From: Pseudomonas matsuisoli
GTDB taxonomy: Bacteria; Pseudomonadota; Gammaproteobacteria; Pseudomonadales; Pseudomonadaceae
Reading direction: 5' to 3'
DNA: 64,000 bases
Assembly: GCF_014647635.1 (NCBI RefSeq)
Contig: NZ_BMPO01000001.1
Location: 1-64,000 of the forward strand
Part shown: in pieces, positions 25,728 to 34,479 of the stretch
How the letters are laid out: each line of letters opens with the position of its first letter
Numbering within the stretch: position 1 is the stretch's first letter
The notes under the pieces: model-generated
Told to the model about the DNA's origin: nothing
Databases searched by the model: none
Seen by the model: the letters and a program-made list of their open reading frames with translations, nothing else
Translations under genes and position numbers: made by a program

Positions 25728-26578
25728 TTCAGCAGGTCGGCTGCACGCGCGGCTTCTTCGATGCCCTTGTAGTTTTCAGGCTTCGTTTCGATGAAACGAC
25801 TGGCGGCCTGAAGGTCCAGGATGGCCCTGTCGTCCGGCTTGGCTGGATCGAGCTTGAGGAATGCCTGCTTGATCTTCTCGGCGACCTGCTTGTCCAGCGA
25901 GCCGCGTACCGTCCAGTTGTAGTCGAAATAGGTCGGCGTGGTAGAGAACACCTTGACCTTGCCAGTATCGACTTTGCCGCTGTCCACGAGCTTCTGCCAC
26001 ACGCTGGCATTGAGTACACCGGCATCGACCTTGCCCGCCTGAACCCAGGCAGCGGTCGCATCATGCGCACCGGAATACGCGACACGGCTGAAGAAATCTT
26101 CCGGCTTGATACCGTCCTGCAACATGAAATAACGCGGCATCAGGCTGCCGGAAGTAGAGGATACGGAGCCGAAGGCAAACGTCTTGCCTTTCAGGTCCTG
26201 CAGCGATTTCACGTTCGCATCGGCGGTGATGAATTTGCTGGTGAACTGCGCGTCCTGCTCACGTTGAACGAGTGGGATCGCCGTGCCATTGGTACGCAGA
26301 TTCACTTGAACGAAGGTAAAGCCTCCGAGCCAGGCCATGTCGAGGCGATCGGTCGCCAAGGCTTCCACGACAGCGGGATAGTCGGCGACGGGCACGAACT
26401 CGACCTTCATGCCCAGTTCTTTTTCCAGATAGGCACCCAGCGGCTTGAACTTGCGCAGCAGTTCGGTCGGGGCTTCATCGGGAATAGCACTGACCCGCAG
26501 CACATCGGCGGCGTTGGCGACTACAGCGGAAAAAGACAGGGCGATGCCGGCGGCGAGCGCCAGGGTGCGCTTGAGCAT
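25724..26578 (-). CDS. phnD: PhnD-like periplasmic oxyanion-binding protein
   Basis: 284 aa. The ATG at 26578 has GGAG six bases upstream, and a Sec signal peptide (MLKRTLALAAGIALSFSAVV, cleaved near ANA-AD) follows. The mature part has the PhnD-fold text PDEAPTELLRKFKPLGAYLE, DRLDMAWLGGFTFVQ, and KGKTFAFGSVSSTSGSLMPR for anion binding. The wording MAWLGGFTFVQ recalls the PhnD branch annotated as putative selenate binding proteins rather than classic phosphonate PhnD; no phosphonate-degrading or phosphite-oxidising gene is nearby. Ligand is therefore open among phosphonate, phosphite and selenate. It is the first gene of a four-gene operon. Confidence 0.82.
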   Translation of the reverse strand: MLKRTLALAAGIALSFSAVVANAADVLRVSAIPDEAPTELLRKFKPLGAYLEKELGMKVEFVPVADYPAVVEALATDRLDMAWLGGFTFVQVNLRTNGTAIPLVQREQDAQFTSKFITADANVKSLQDLKGKTFAFGSVSSTSGSLMPRYFMLQDGIKPEDFFSRVAYSGAHDATAAWVQAGKVDAGVLNASVWQKLVDSGKVDTGKVKVFSTTPTYFDYNWTVRGSLDKQVAEKIKQAFLKLDPAKPDDRAILDLQAASRFIETKPENYKGIEEAARAADLLK

Positions 26579-26722
26579 GGAGTTCTCCGGTTCAATAGCG
26601 GAAAAAACGAATGAGGAAGCACGGGTGCTTCGTCTGACGGTGGTAAAGAGCGGACGGAAGTATAGGGTGAGTCGGCGTCGGGGGCGAGCGGCATAGCGCT
26701 GTCGTGCGGCAAATCCGGCCAT

Positions 26723-26813
26723 TGTAGGAGCGAGCTTGCTCGCGAATACGGTGGTATTGGCGAATACGATCTCCACGGCGAAATCCGCTTTCGCGAGCAA
26801 GCTCGCTCCTACA
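26723..26813. repeat. Inverted REP pair, TGTAGGAGCGAGCTTGCTCGCGAA type
   Basis: Perfect 24-bp inverted arms at 26723-26746 and 26790-26813. The core is GAGCTTGCTC. Between them GCGAATACG occurs twice. It lies in the gap upstream of the phnD-like gene. Confidence 0.85.
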
Positions 26814-26870
26814 AAAAGCCGGATCAGCTCAACATTTGATTCCTATAGCTCGCCGCATAACCGAGCGCGC

Positions 26871-28157
26871 CTAAATAAACCGCGCCAACTCGCTCAGGCA
26901 CAGCACCACAAACAGTGCCGCCGCAAGACCTAGCAGTAGGTTGGAAAGCCAACCCGAACGCCATTCAGCCGGGACGCGCTTTGAGTTGAGCAACCAGATC
27001 AGCGTCAGCGCCAGGAACGGCATGAAGAACGCACCGAACGCGCCATAAGCGACAACGAGCGCGAACGGACGTCCGAGTGCGAGCAGCAGCATCGGTGGAA
27101 AGGTCAGCCAGAGCACATAGAAACGGAATGCCTTGGTGGTCTCGAGATTGCTGCGATCCTTGCTACCGCCAACGACCTGCCTTACGAAATCGGCGAAGAG
27201 CAGCGACACCCCATGCCAGACGCCGAGGATCGAGGAAAACGTCGTAGCCGCAAAACCGATCAGGAAGATCGTGGAAACGATGGGACCGAAACGATCACGT
27301 AGCACATCATCGAGGTCGAGAAGCCCACGATCCCCGTCCGAGAGTGCGATCTGCGCGGTATAGAGAAGCTCGGCGCCCACGACCAGCATCGAGATCACGA
27401 AGATTCCTGTCGCGATATAAGCCACTCGGTTATCGAGGCGCATCACGCCCATCCACGCCGGCGTGTTCCACCCTTTGGCGTTCACCCAATAACCATACGC
27501 GGCCATGGTAATGGTGCCGCCGACACCGCCGATCAACCCGAGCGTATAGATGGCCGAGCCTTCCGGAATCGTCGGTACCAGTCCCGTCAGCGCATCGCCC
27601 ACGTTCGGCACGACCAGAATCGCGAGCCCTACCACCACTACGAACATGATTCCAATGAAGATCTTCATCACCAGTTCGAACATCGCGTAACGGTTGAGCA
27701 GAATGAACACGGCTCCCGCGATCCCTGAAAGCGCGCCCCATACCCAGAAAGGAAGTAGGTCAGGGAAAAGTGCGGATAACGGCAATGCGGTGGCGCTCAT
27801 CGCCGTGCCGCCGTAGACGAAACCCCAGATGACGATGTAGATACCGAAATACCAGTAGGTCCAGATCCCCAGCGAACGCCAGCCCTCGAGCATAGTGGAG
27901 CCGGTTGCCAGGTGGTAACGAGCCGACCCTTCGGCCAGGGCAATCTTGACGATACAGCCGACCACAGCGGCCCAGAGCAGCGCATAGCCAAAGCGGGAGC
28001 CGGCGATGAGCGTTGCCACAAGATCGCCGGCGCCGACGCCGGTTACGGCAACGACGATACCGGGTCCGATGAGTTTCCAGCGTGCGAGCGTTCCACGGGG
28101 TGGGACGGCGCTTGGCGTGTGATCGGTTGGGGGAGTCGTGTTGTTATTGTCGGTCAT
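26871..28157 (-). CDS. Nramp-like transporter lacking canonical metal motifs
   Basis: 428 aa with about eleven membrane spans. The ATG at 28157 has GGAGG seven bases upstream. The fold is recognisable from LIGPGIVVAVTGVGAGDLVATLIAGSRFGYALLW and the later helices. In true Nramp Mn/Fe transporters the first helix carries DPGN and the sixth carries MPH; here the equivalents read GAGD and GGVGGTITMAAYG. The metal-binding residues are therefore missing, and calling it a Mn/Fe importer would be unsafe. It belongs to a divergent branch of the superfamily. The N-terminal 25 residues are polar and Thr/Asn/Pro-rich. Confidence 0.8.
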   Translation of the reverse strand: MTDNNNTTPPTDHTPSAVPPRGTLARWKLIGPGIVVAVTGVGAGDLVATLIAGSRFGYALLWAAVVGCIVKIALAEGSARYHLATGSTMLEGWRSLGIWTYWYFGIYIVIWGFVYGGTAMSATALPLSALFPDLLPFWVWGALSGIAGAVFILLNRYAMFELVMKIFIGIMFVVVVGLAILVVPNVGDALTGLVPTIPEGSAIYTLGLIGGVGGTITMAAYGYWVNAKGWNTPAWMGVMRLDNRVAYIATGIFVISMLVVGAELLYTAQIALSDGDRGLLDLDDVLRDRFGPIVSTIFLIGFAATTFSSILGVWHGVSLLFADFVRQVVGGSKDRSNLETTKAFRFYVLWLTFPPMLLLALGRPFALVVAYGAFGAFFMPFLALTLIWLLNSKRVPAEWRSGWLSNLLLGLAAALFVVLCLSELARFI

Positions 28158-28537
28158 TCGATTGCCTCCGCGGGATGTGAGCATTTTTTGCTTAACACAT
28201 CCCTCGTGAGGGGCAAGCGATGCAGCAATACAAATTGTGTTTGGGCGGGTCTAGGATCGGTGTTTCTCAGGTAGGTGAAGTGAACCGTAGTTGCTTGGGT
28301 TTGCGTATCCGATGCACATCGGTGGATGGCGTCGAGCACCCACCCTACGGCTACCCAATACATCTGACGGAGCCCATTCCTGTAGGAGCCAGCTTGCTGG
28401 CGATCAATTTTTTCGATGCCGCGCGAACTCTGATCGCCAGCAAGCTGGCTCCTACAAAAGTGGAGGCATGCTCTAGATTCTTGCTCCGAATGAACAACGG
28501 TTTATCTGATGCTTGACCGAAGCGGAGCGGAAAACAC
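28158..28537. other. Intergenic region with REP elements
   Basis: These 380 bp hold the promoter region of the Nramp-like gene, a GTGGATGG...CCACCCTAC sequence near 28321-28352 that resembles other REP variants in the window, and the REP pair at 28381-28456. No coding sequence is seen. Confidence 0.45.
28381..28456. repeat. Inverted REP pair, GCCAGCTTGCTGGC type
   Basis: Two perfect 26-bp inverted arms (28381-28406, 28431-28456) with head TGTAGGAGC and core CCAGCTTGCTGG, 24 bp apart. Confidence 0.87.
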
Positions 28538-30085
28538 CTACCCTTCCTGTCGCTCGATCAACCCCAATTCCAAGTCCGCCGGGTCGACCCAGCTCTCGGA
28601 AAGCTCGCCCTTCACCGCGATTCCCAGATCACGGAACTCCGCCACCTGCTTGACCAGATTCCCTCGTCCGCCGACCAATTGGTCGCGCGCCTTGCCGTAC
28701 GCATCGCGCGCACGGTCGAGGCTGGCTTCGATGTTGTCCATACTGCCGAGGAAGGTGCGGAGCTTGTCGTAGACCTTGCCGGCGCGGTCCGCGAGTTCGG
28801 CGGTATGTCGGTTCTGATCCTCGAAACGCCAGAGCTGGCGAACGATGTTCAGGCTGGTGAGCAGCGTCGTAGGTGTTGCCACCAGCACGTTGCGCTCGAT
28901 GGCTTTTTGGAACAGCGTTTCGTCCGCCTTCAGCGCCTCGACGAACGCTGACTCGATCGGGATGAACATGAAGACCATTTCCGGCGCGTTCAGCCCGGGC
29001 AGATCGAAGTAATGCCGATCGGCCAATTCGCGGATGCGCATGGAAATCGCCGACACGTGCTCAGCCAATGCCAACCGCCGTTCGGTGTCATCCTCGGAGT
29101 TGACGTAACGGGTATAGGCGTTCAGCGACACCTTGGCGTCGATGATCAGGTGTTTGCCCTGTGGCAGATATACCAGGGCATCTGGCCGCTTGCGCCCTTC
29201 ACTGGTAGTGAAGCTGGCCTCGCGCACGAAGTCCCGCCCTGCCACGAGTCCGGAACGCTCCAGTACGTTTTCGAGAATCAGCTCACCCCAGTTGCCCTGC
29301 ATCTTCTTCTGCCCTTTCAACGCATTGGCGAGGTCATGAGCTTCCTGGGTGATCTGGCGATTCAATTCGTTGAGCTGGACCAGTTGCTGGGCAAGCGTCG
29401 CCTGCTGCTGGACGTCCTTGTGATGAATGTCCTCGACCTTGGCGCGAAAGCCATCGATCTGCTCACGGAAAGGCTTGAGCAACGCGTCCAGCGATTGCTG
29501 ATTCTGCTGAGAGAACGCCTGCCCCTTGGCTTCGAAGATTTGCGCGGCGAGTTGTTCGAACTCAAGCTTGAGCTGGTCGCGACTCTCCTTGAGCAACTGT
29601 TGCTGCTCACTGAAATGCCACTGCTTCTGTTCGAGAGTGCTATTCAGGGTCGCGTGTTCGCGGTCGAGACCGGCGTAGCGCTGTTGCAGCGCCTCGAGTT
29701 GCGCACTCAGATGTGCATTACGCTCATTGGCGCTTTCTACCTGATTGCTCAGGTGCCGTGCTTCGGCACGCGAGGCCTCCGCGTGCCCGTGTAACGCTGC
29801 GAGCTTCTGCTGATCGGCCTGCTGTCGCTCCTGCAAACGTTGAATGGTTGCCTGAGACTCCGCCTGCTGCGTACGCAGATACTCGATGCGCTCGCGGTCT
29901 GCCAGGTGTTCAAGAGTCTCCTGTTGCGCACCCGCGCGCTCCTGCTCCAATTGGTTCTGCAGGGCCAGCAAGCGCTTTTCGCACTCCCGCAATTGACCCG
30001 CCTGACGAAAAGAAAGCCCGGCAAGCCCCACCACCAGTAGCAGCGCTGCGCCGGCGAGGCTCCAGTAGAGTTCGATGAGTCCCAT
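28538..30085 (-). CDS. rmuC: RmuC-family DNA recombination protein
   Basis: 515 aa. One N-terminal membrane helix (about 4-22) is followed by a long coiled coil (about 25-200, rich in Gln/Glu/Leu heptads) and the RmuC nuclease-like domain. That domain contains GNWGELILENVLERSGL, EGRKRPDALVYLP, HLIIDAKVSLNAY and APEMVFMFIPIESAF. IIDAK is the expected PD-(D/E)xK-type core. RmuC limits recombination at inverted repeats and is tied to phage defence in some studies. The ATG at 30085 is preferred over a TTG two codons upstream. Confidence 0.9.
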   Translation of the reverse strand: MGLIELYWSLAGAALLLVVGLAGLSFRQAGQLRECEKRLLALQNQLEQERAGAQQETLEHLADRERIEYLRTQQAESQATIQRLQERQQADQQKLAALHGHAEASRAEARHLSNQVESANERNAHLSAQLEALQQRYAGLDREHATLNSTLEQKQWHFSEQQQLLKESRDQLKLEFEQLAAQIFEAKGQAFSQQNQQSLDALLKPFREQIDGFRAKVEDIHHKDVQQQATLAQQLVQLNELNRQITQEAHDLANALKGQKKMQGNWGELILENVLERSGLVAGRDFVREASFTTSEGRKRPDALVYLPQGKHLIIDAKVSLNAYTRYVNSEDDTERRLALAEHVSAISMRIRELADRHYFDLPGLNAPEMVFMFIPIESAFVEALKADETLFQKAIERNVLVATPTTLLTSLNIVRQLWRFEDQNRHTAELADRAGKVYDKLRTFLGSMDNIEASLDRARDAYGKARDQLVGGRGNLVKQVAEFRDLGIAVKGELSESWVDPADLELGLIERQEG

Positions 30086-30164
30086 AACCAACCCTGGATA
30101 AATAACCAGGTCAAAGGATATACCTATTGGCCGCCGGGATCGAATGCGCTTGTAGACGCCGTAC

Positions 30165-30222
30165 GTAGGGCGGGTGAAACCCGCGTAGAAAGCCTAAATG
30201 CCGCGGGTTACACCCGCCCTAC
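30165..30222. repeat. Inverted REP pair, GTAGGGCGGGTGAAACCCGCG type
   Basis: Arms 30165-30185 and 30202-30222 match in 20 of 21 positions. The core is GGGTGAAACCC (the other arm reads GGGTGTAACCC). It sits just upstream of rmuC, before the DUF4124 gene. Confidence 0.8.
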
Positions 30223-30266
30223 AGGTACGTGGGAACGGCTTTAGCCGCGAATACGACGACCGACGA

Positions 30267-30908
30267 TCAATTGCGATCACGCCACTCACGTCCGGGCCCC
30301 CGGTCCGATCCACGCGAACCACCGCCACCCTGGATCAGCGCCCGGGTAGCTTCGGTTTCACCACGCCACGTCGGGCGCGGCTTCTCTGGTGGGCGCGGCG
30401 GTGGAAGTCGGTTGTCCGGTCGATGATCTCCACGATGATCCCCGCGATCGTAGCCACGACCAGAGTTGGACCCATAGCCGTTGCCATAGCTCGTACCGTA
30501 ACCGCTGTAGCTACGGCGCTCTTCATACCTCGAACTACCATAAGGCCTGACGTAGCGCGACTCGCTCGTAGGCACATAAACCACGTTCGGTTCGGATTCT
30601 GGAACCTGCGGAGCCGGGACGACCTGAACCGGTGCTGGGGCAGGCGCCGCAGCAGGTACCGGTGGCTGCTGCGTCTGTACGTACGCAGCGGGTGGTGCAG
30701 CAGCAGGTGCCATACGCACGGTGTCATTGCCGCCAGGTTTGGGGTTTACCGGCTCGAAGCGCTGTTCAAGGGTATGACCCGAACCGCAAGCCGCATCGGT
30801 ATAGGTAACGTTGCCCTTGCTGTCCACGCATTTATTGATCTCAGCTGCGTGCAACACAGGCGCCGCGAGCACACAGGTCAGTGCAATTACACGACGTAGG
30901 AAAACCAT
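30267..30908 (-). CDS. DUF4124-type secreted protein with disordered tail
   Basis: 213 aa. A signal peptide (MVFLRRVIALTCVLAAPVLH, cleaved at AA-E) is followed by a DUF4124 motif (INKCVDSKGNVTYTDAACGSG, two Cys likely disulphide-bonded). A Pro/Ala linker (about 65-100) comes next, then a Gly/Ser/Tyr/Arg-rich tail, including YSGYGTSYGNGYGSNSGRGY and DRGDHRGDHRPDNR. The tail should be disordered and positively charged in the periplasm. GAGG lies four bases before the ATG. Function unknown. Confidence 0.8.
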   Translation of the reverse strand: MVFLRRVIALTCVLAAPVLHAAEINKCVDSKGNVTYTDAACGSGHTLEQRFEPVNPKPGGNDTVRMAPAAAPPAAYVQTQQPPVPAAAPAPAPVQVVPAPQVPESEPNVVYVPTSESRYVRPYGSSRYEERRSYSGYGTSYGNGYGSNSGRGYDRGDHRGDHRPDNRLPPPRPPEKPRPTWRGETEATRALIQGGGGSRGSDRGPGREWRDRN

Positions 30909-31328
30909 AGAACCTCGCTTGGCGACCGGAAGGCTTCGGCGCCGCTTCTTAGAGGGTGTTTACAAAAGGCTGTGCTCGGTTATGCCGCGTTGAAATCAGC
31001 CTCAAAATGCTCATTTACCATTCGTAAACTGCGCTTTTTCAGCTGATTTCGCCTTGCCTAGCCTTCGCTCGCCTGTTTTGTAAACACCCTCTTATGGGGT
31101 GCAGCGTTAGACCTCGGGCAGGCATCACGTTCCGTTTTAGTCTGTGTGGAAGTATGAGCGCGCCGCAAAGCTTGATAAAGCAGCGGCCGTCGGCGCCACG
31201 TAGGGCCGAAGCCAGAGCGGGTCCGAACCGCTCTTTACCCAATCCTGACAAGACATTACCTCTCGCTGACCCAATTCCATTAGCGTGCTCACTATCATTG
31301 CGTCATCGAATATGACGTGTGATCCGCC
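30909..31328. other. Intergenic region containing a MITE-like element
   Basis: This 420-bp gap between divergent genes contains the 140-bp hairpin element at 30952-31091 and, to its right, about 235 bp leading to macA in which I see no gene. The macA promoter must lie there. Confidence 0.5.
30952..31091. mobile_element. MITE-like element, 140 bp
   Basis: Perfect 16-bp terminal inverted repeats (GAGGGTGTTTACAAAA and its complement) are flanked on both sides by TTA (30949-30951 and 31092-31094), which would be a 3-bp target duplication. The interior is also partly self-complementary (GAAATCAGC with GCTGATTTC; TTTAC with GTAAA), so the whole unit can fold into one long hairpin. It codes for nothing. 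The parent transposase is not in the window. Confidence 0.7.
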
Positions 31329-32522
31329 ATGCCTAGACCTCGCTATCTCATCATTGCCCTGCTCGTTCTCGCGGCTGGCGGCTACGCTGCCTTCCGGACC
31401 TTCTCCACCAGTCCAACCGCGGGTTTGCTCACCGCCGAAGTGCGCGAGGGCAACATCGAGCAAACGGTCGTCGCTACCGGCGCGCTGGAAGCGTTCCAGC
31501 AAGTCAGCGTGGGCGCCCAGGTTTCCGGGCAGATCAAGTCGCTGGCTGTCGACTTTGGTGATCAGGTCAAGAAAGGCGATCTGATCGCCGAGATCGATTC
31601 GCTCACCCAGCAGAACAACCTGGCCAACGCCAAGGCCGCCCTGGCCAATATCAAGGCACAGCGAGCTGCCGGGGTCGCAACCTTGAAGCAGAGCGAGCTG
31701 GCCTTCGTCCGGCAGAAGAAGATGCTGTCGCAGAACGCCAGTTCGCGCGAAGACTACGAAGTCGCGGAAGCCAACCTGAACACCGCCAAAGCGCAGATCG
31801 CCGCCTATGACGCGCAGATCGAACAGGCGCAGATCGAGGTGAACACCGCCCAGGTCAATCTCGGCTATACCCGAATCACCGCGCCCATCGACGGCACCGT
31901 CGTCGGGGTCGTGGTGAAGGAAGGCCAGACCGTCAACTCCGCGCAATCCGCACCGACCATCGTCAAGGTCGCGCAGCTCGACCGCATGACCGTGAAAGCG
32001 GAGATTTCCGAAGCGGATGTGGTGCGTTTGAAGCCCGGCCTACCGGTGTATTTCACCATCCTCGGCGAGCCGGACAAGCGCTACGAAGCCACGCTGCGGA
32101 CCATTCAACCCGCGCCCGACTCTATCAACGATAACGACAGCACCAGCAGTTCGAGCAGCTCTTCGTCGTCGTCCAGCACAGACACGGCTGTCTATTACAT
32201 CGCGGTGTTCGATGTCCCCAACGAAGACGGCAAGCTGCGCATCTCCATGACCACCGAAGTGAACATCGTGCTGGATCGCGCCCAAAGCGTGCCGACGATT
32301 CCGGCATCCGCGCTGGGCACCGCCAACCGCGACGGCAGCTATAGCGTGCAGGTGCTCGGCAAGGACGGCACCGTAAGCGCCCGGCAGATCCGCACGGGCC
32401 TGGAAGACTCCATCAACGTGCAAGTCACGGAAGGCCTGGAAAACGGCGAACGCATCGTCCTGGGTGATTCGGCGCAAGGCTCGACGACGCGCATGCGAAT
32501 GCCGCCTCGGATGGGTATGTGA
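31329..32522 (+). CDS. macA: MacA-type efflux adaptor protein
   Basis: 397 aa membrane-fusion protein with one N-terminal helix (about 6-22), a lipoyl-like domain ([20 protein letters not shown]), a coiled-coil hairpin (about 90-180) and a beta-barrel domain ([20 protein letters not shown] onward). It links the inner-membrane MacB-type ABC protein to the outer membrane channel. The membrane-proximal part carries an unusual run of 11 Ser (TSSSS..., about residues 275-285, bases 32150-32180) not found in E. coli MacA. In pseudomonads this operon form corresponds either to MacAB or to PvdRT-OpmQ, which exports recycled pyoverdine. The stop is one base before macB. Confidence 0.9.
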   Translation: MPRPRYLIIALLVLAAGGYAAFRTFSTSPTAGLLTAEVREGNIEQTVVATGALEAFQQVSVGAQVSGQIKSLAVDFGDQVKKGDLIAEIDSLTQQNNLANAKAALANIKAQRAAGVATLKQSELAFVRQKKMLSQNASSREDYEVAEANLNTAKAQIAAYDAQIEQAQIEVNTAQVNLGYTRITAPIDGTVVGVVVKEGQTVNSAQSAPTIVKVAQLDRMTVKAEISEADVVRLKPGLPVYFTILGEPDKRYEATLRTIQPAPDSINDNDSTSSSSSSSSSSSTDTAVYYIAVFDVPNEDGKLRISMTTEVNIVLDRAQSVPTIPASALGTANRDGSYSVQVLGKDGTVSARQIRTGLEDSINVQVTEGLENGERIVLGDSAQGSTTRMRMPPRMGM

Positions 32523-32523
32523 C

Positions 32524-34476
32524 ATGAGCGCGCTCCTTCTCGAACTACGTGACCTGCGGCGGGAATTCGCGGCCGGAGACGAAACCATCGCGGTGCTGGA
32601 AGACGTCAACCTGTCGATCCAGCAGGGCGAGATGGTCGCGATCATCGGCGCTTCCGGCTCCGGCAAATCGACGTTGATGAACATTCTCGGCTGCCTGGAC
32701 CGGCCGACCGCGGGCACCTACCGCATTGCCGGGCGCGAAACGGCGCACCTGACCCCGGACGAATTGGCGCAACTGCGCCGCGAGTACTTCGGTTTCATCT
32801 TCCAGCGCTATCACCTGCTCGCGGACCTCGACGCGACCGGTAACGTCGAAGTCCCAGCGGTATACGCAAGTGTGGACAGCGCAGCACGGCGTGAACGCAG
32901 CACCACCCTGCTCCAGCGGCTTGGCCTGGGCGAGCGCCTCACGCACAAGCCCAGCCAGCTCTCCGGAGGCCAGCAGCAACGTGTATCCATTGCCCGCGCG
33001 TTGATGAATGGCGGGCAAGTGATTCTTGCGGACGAACCCACCGGCGCCCTCGACAGCCACAGCGGCGAAGAAATGCTCAAGCTGCTGCGCGAGTTGCACG
33101 ACGCAGGTCACACCGTAGTCATCGTCACCCACGACATGAAAGTGGCCGAAACCGCTGACCGCATCATCGAAATCAGCGACGGCCAGATCATCGCGGACCG
33201 CCGCCTGGTCCCTGGCGAACTCACGCCCAAGAGCCCGGAATCGCAACGGACGCCCAAGGAACACAAAGGCTGGCGCGTCGCGGTCGGCCATTTCAACGAA
33301 GCCCTGCGTATGGCGTTGCTGGCCATGAAGGCGCACAAACTGCGTACCTTCCTGACCATGCTCGGGATCATCATCGGCATTGCGTCGGTGGTATCCGTCG
33401 TCGCTCTCGGTCAGGGATCGCAACAGCAGGTGCTGCAGAACATCAGTTCGATCGGCACCAACACCATCGATATTTTCCCAGGCACCGGATTCGGTGACAG
33501 GCGTTCCGGCCGCATTCAGACGCTGGTGCCAGCGGATGCCGAAGCGCTCGCCGGGCAAAGTTTCGTCGATAGCGTGACGCCCTCGGTATCGAGTTCGGGC
33601 ACCCTGCTCTATCGCGATCAGGCGTTGACCGCCTCCATCAGTGGCGTCGGCGATCAGTTCTTTCGCGCCAAGGGCTACACCTTTGCCCAGGGCCGCGCGT
33701 TCGACGAAAAGGACGTGAAGCAACTCGCGCAGAACGTGGTGATCGACCAGAACACCTACCAGAAGCTGTTTCCCGGCCAGAACGCCCTGGGCAAGGTCAT
33801 CATCCTGAACAACGTGCCCTGCCGCATCGTCGGCGTGCTCGACACCATCCAGAGCAACTTCGGAGCCAGCGATTCGCTGCGGGTGTATCTGCCCTACACC
33901 TCGGTGATGAAGCGCGTGCTCGGCCAATCCTATCTGGAAAGCATCACGGTGCGCGTTGACGACAGCGTATCCAGCGATGCCGCCGAGCAAGGGATCATCC
34001 GTCTGCTGACCCGCCGCCACGGCAAGCAGGATTTCTTCGTGATGAACACGGACACCATCCGCCAGACCATCGAGAAGACCAGCCAGACCATGGCGCTGTT
34101 GATCTCCACGATCGCGCTCATCTCGCTGGTGGTCGGCGGTATCGGCGTGATGAACATCATGCTCGTGTCGGTGACCGAGCGTACCCGTGAAATCGGCGTG
34201 CGCATGGCGGTCGGAGCGCGACAGCACGATATCCTGCGGCAGTTCCTCATCGAGGCAGTGCTGGTCTGCCTGATTGGTGGTGCGTTGGGCGTTCTCTCCG
34301 CACTGACGTTCGGCGCAGTCTTCAGCCGATTGACCAGCGACTTTCCGCTGCTGTTCTCCGGCTCCTCCATCGTGGCCGCGTTCCTCTGCTCCACCCTGAT
34401 CGGCCTGGTGTTCGGCTATCTGCCGGCCCGTAACGCCGCCCGCCTCGACCCTGTCGACGCGCTCGCTCGAGACTGA
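32524..34476 (+). CDS. macB: MacB-type ABC transporter
   Basis: 650 aa, a fused ATPase-membrane protein. The N-terminal half has Walker [11 protein letters not shown]-loop [36 protein letters not shown] and the H-loop IVTHD. The C-terminal half has four helices: one at about 280, a large periplasmic domain, then three ending in the FtsX-type segment ([20 protein letters not shown]). MacB pushes substrates from the periplasm through the outer channel by mechanotransmission. The ATG is one base after the macA stop. Substrates of the family are macrolides, peptides or siderophores; none is indicated here. Confidence 0.92.
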   Translation: MSALLLELRDLRREFAAGDETIAVLEDVNLSIQQGEMVAIIGASGSGKSTLMNILGCLDRPTAGTYRIAGRETAHLTPDELAQLRREYFGFIFQRYHLLADLDATGNVEVPAVYASVDSAARRERSTTLLQRLGLGERLTHKPSQLSGGQQQRVSIARALMNGGQVILADEPTGALDSHSGEEMLKLLRELHDAGHTVVIVTHDMKVAETADRIIEISDGQIIADRRLVPGELTPKSPESQRTPKEHKGWRVAVGHFNEALRMALLAMKAHKLRTFLTMLGIIIGIASVVSVVALGQGSQQQVLQNISSIGTNTIDIFPGTGFGDRRSGRIQTLVPADAEALAGQSFVDSVTPSVSSSGTLLYRDQALTASISGVGDQFFRAKGYTFAQGRAFDEKDVKQLAQNVVIDQNTYQKLFPGQNALGKVIILNNVPCRIVGVLDTIQSNFGASDSLRVYLPYTSVMKRVLGQSYLESITVRVDDSVSSDAAEQGIIRLLTRRHGKQDFFVMNTDTIRQTIEKTSQTMALLISTIALISLVVGGIGVMNIMLVSVTERTREIGVRMAVGARQHDILRQFLIEAVLVCLIGGALGVLSALTFGAVFSRLTSDFPLLFSGSSIVAAFLCSTLIGLVFGYLPARNAARLDPVDALARD

Positions 34477-34479
34477 CCT

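Noticed and set aside
28538-30085. rmuC as part of a defence island
   Set aside because: Although RmuC has been linked to phage resistance, neighbours are a transporter, a DUF4124 protein and REP repeats, with no other defence genes.
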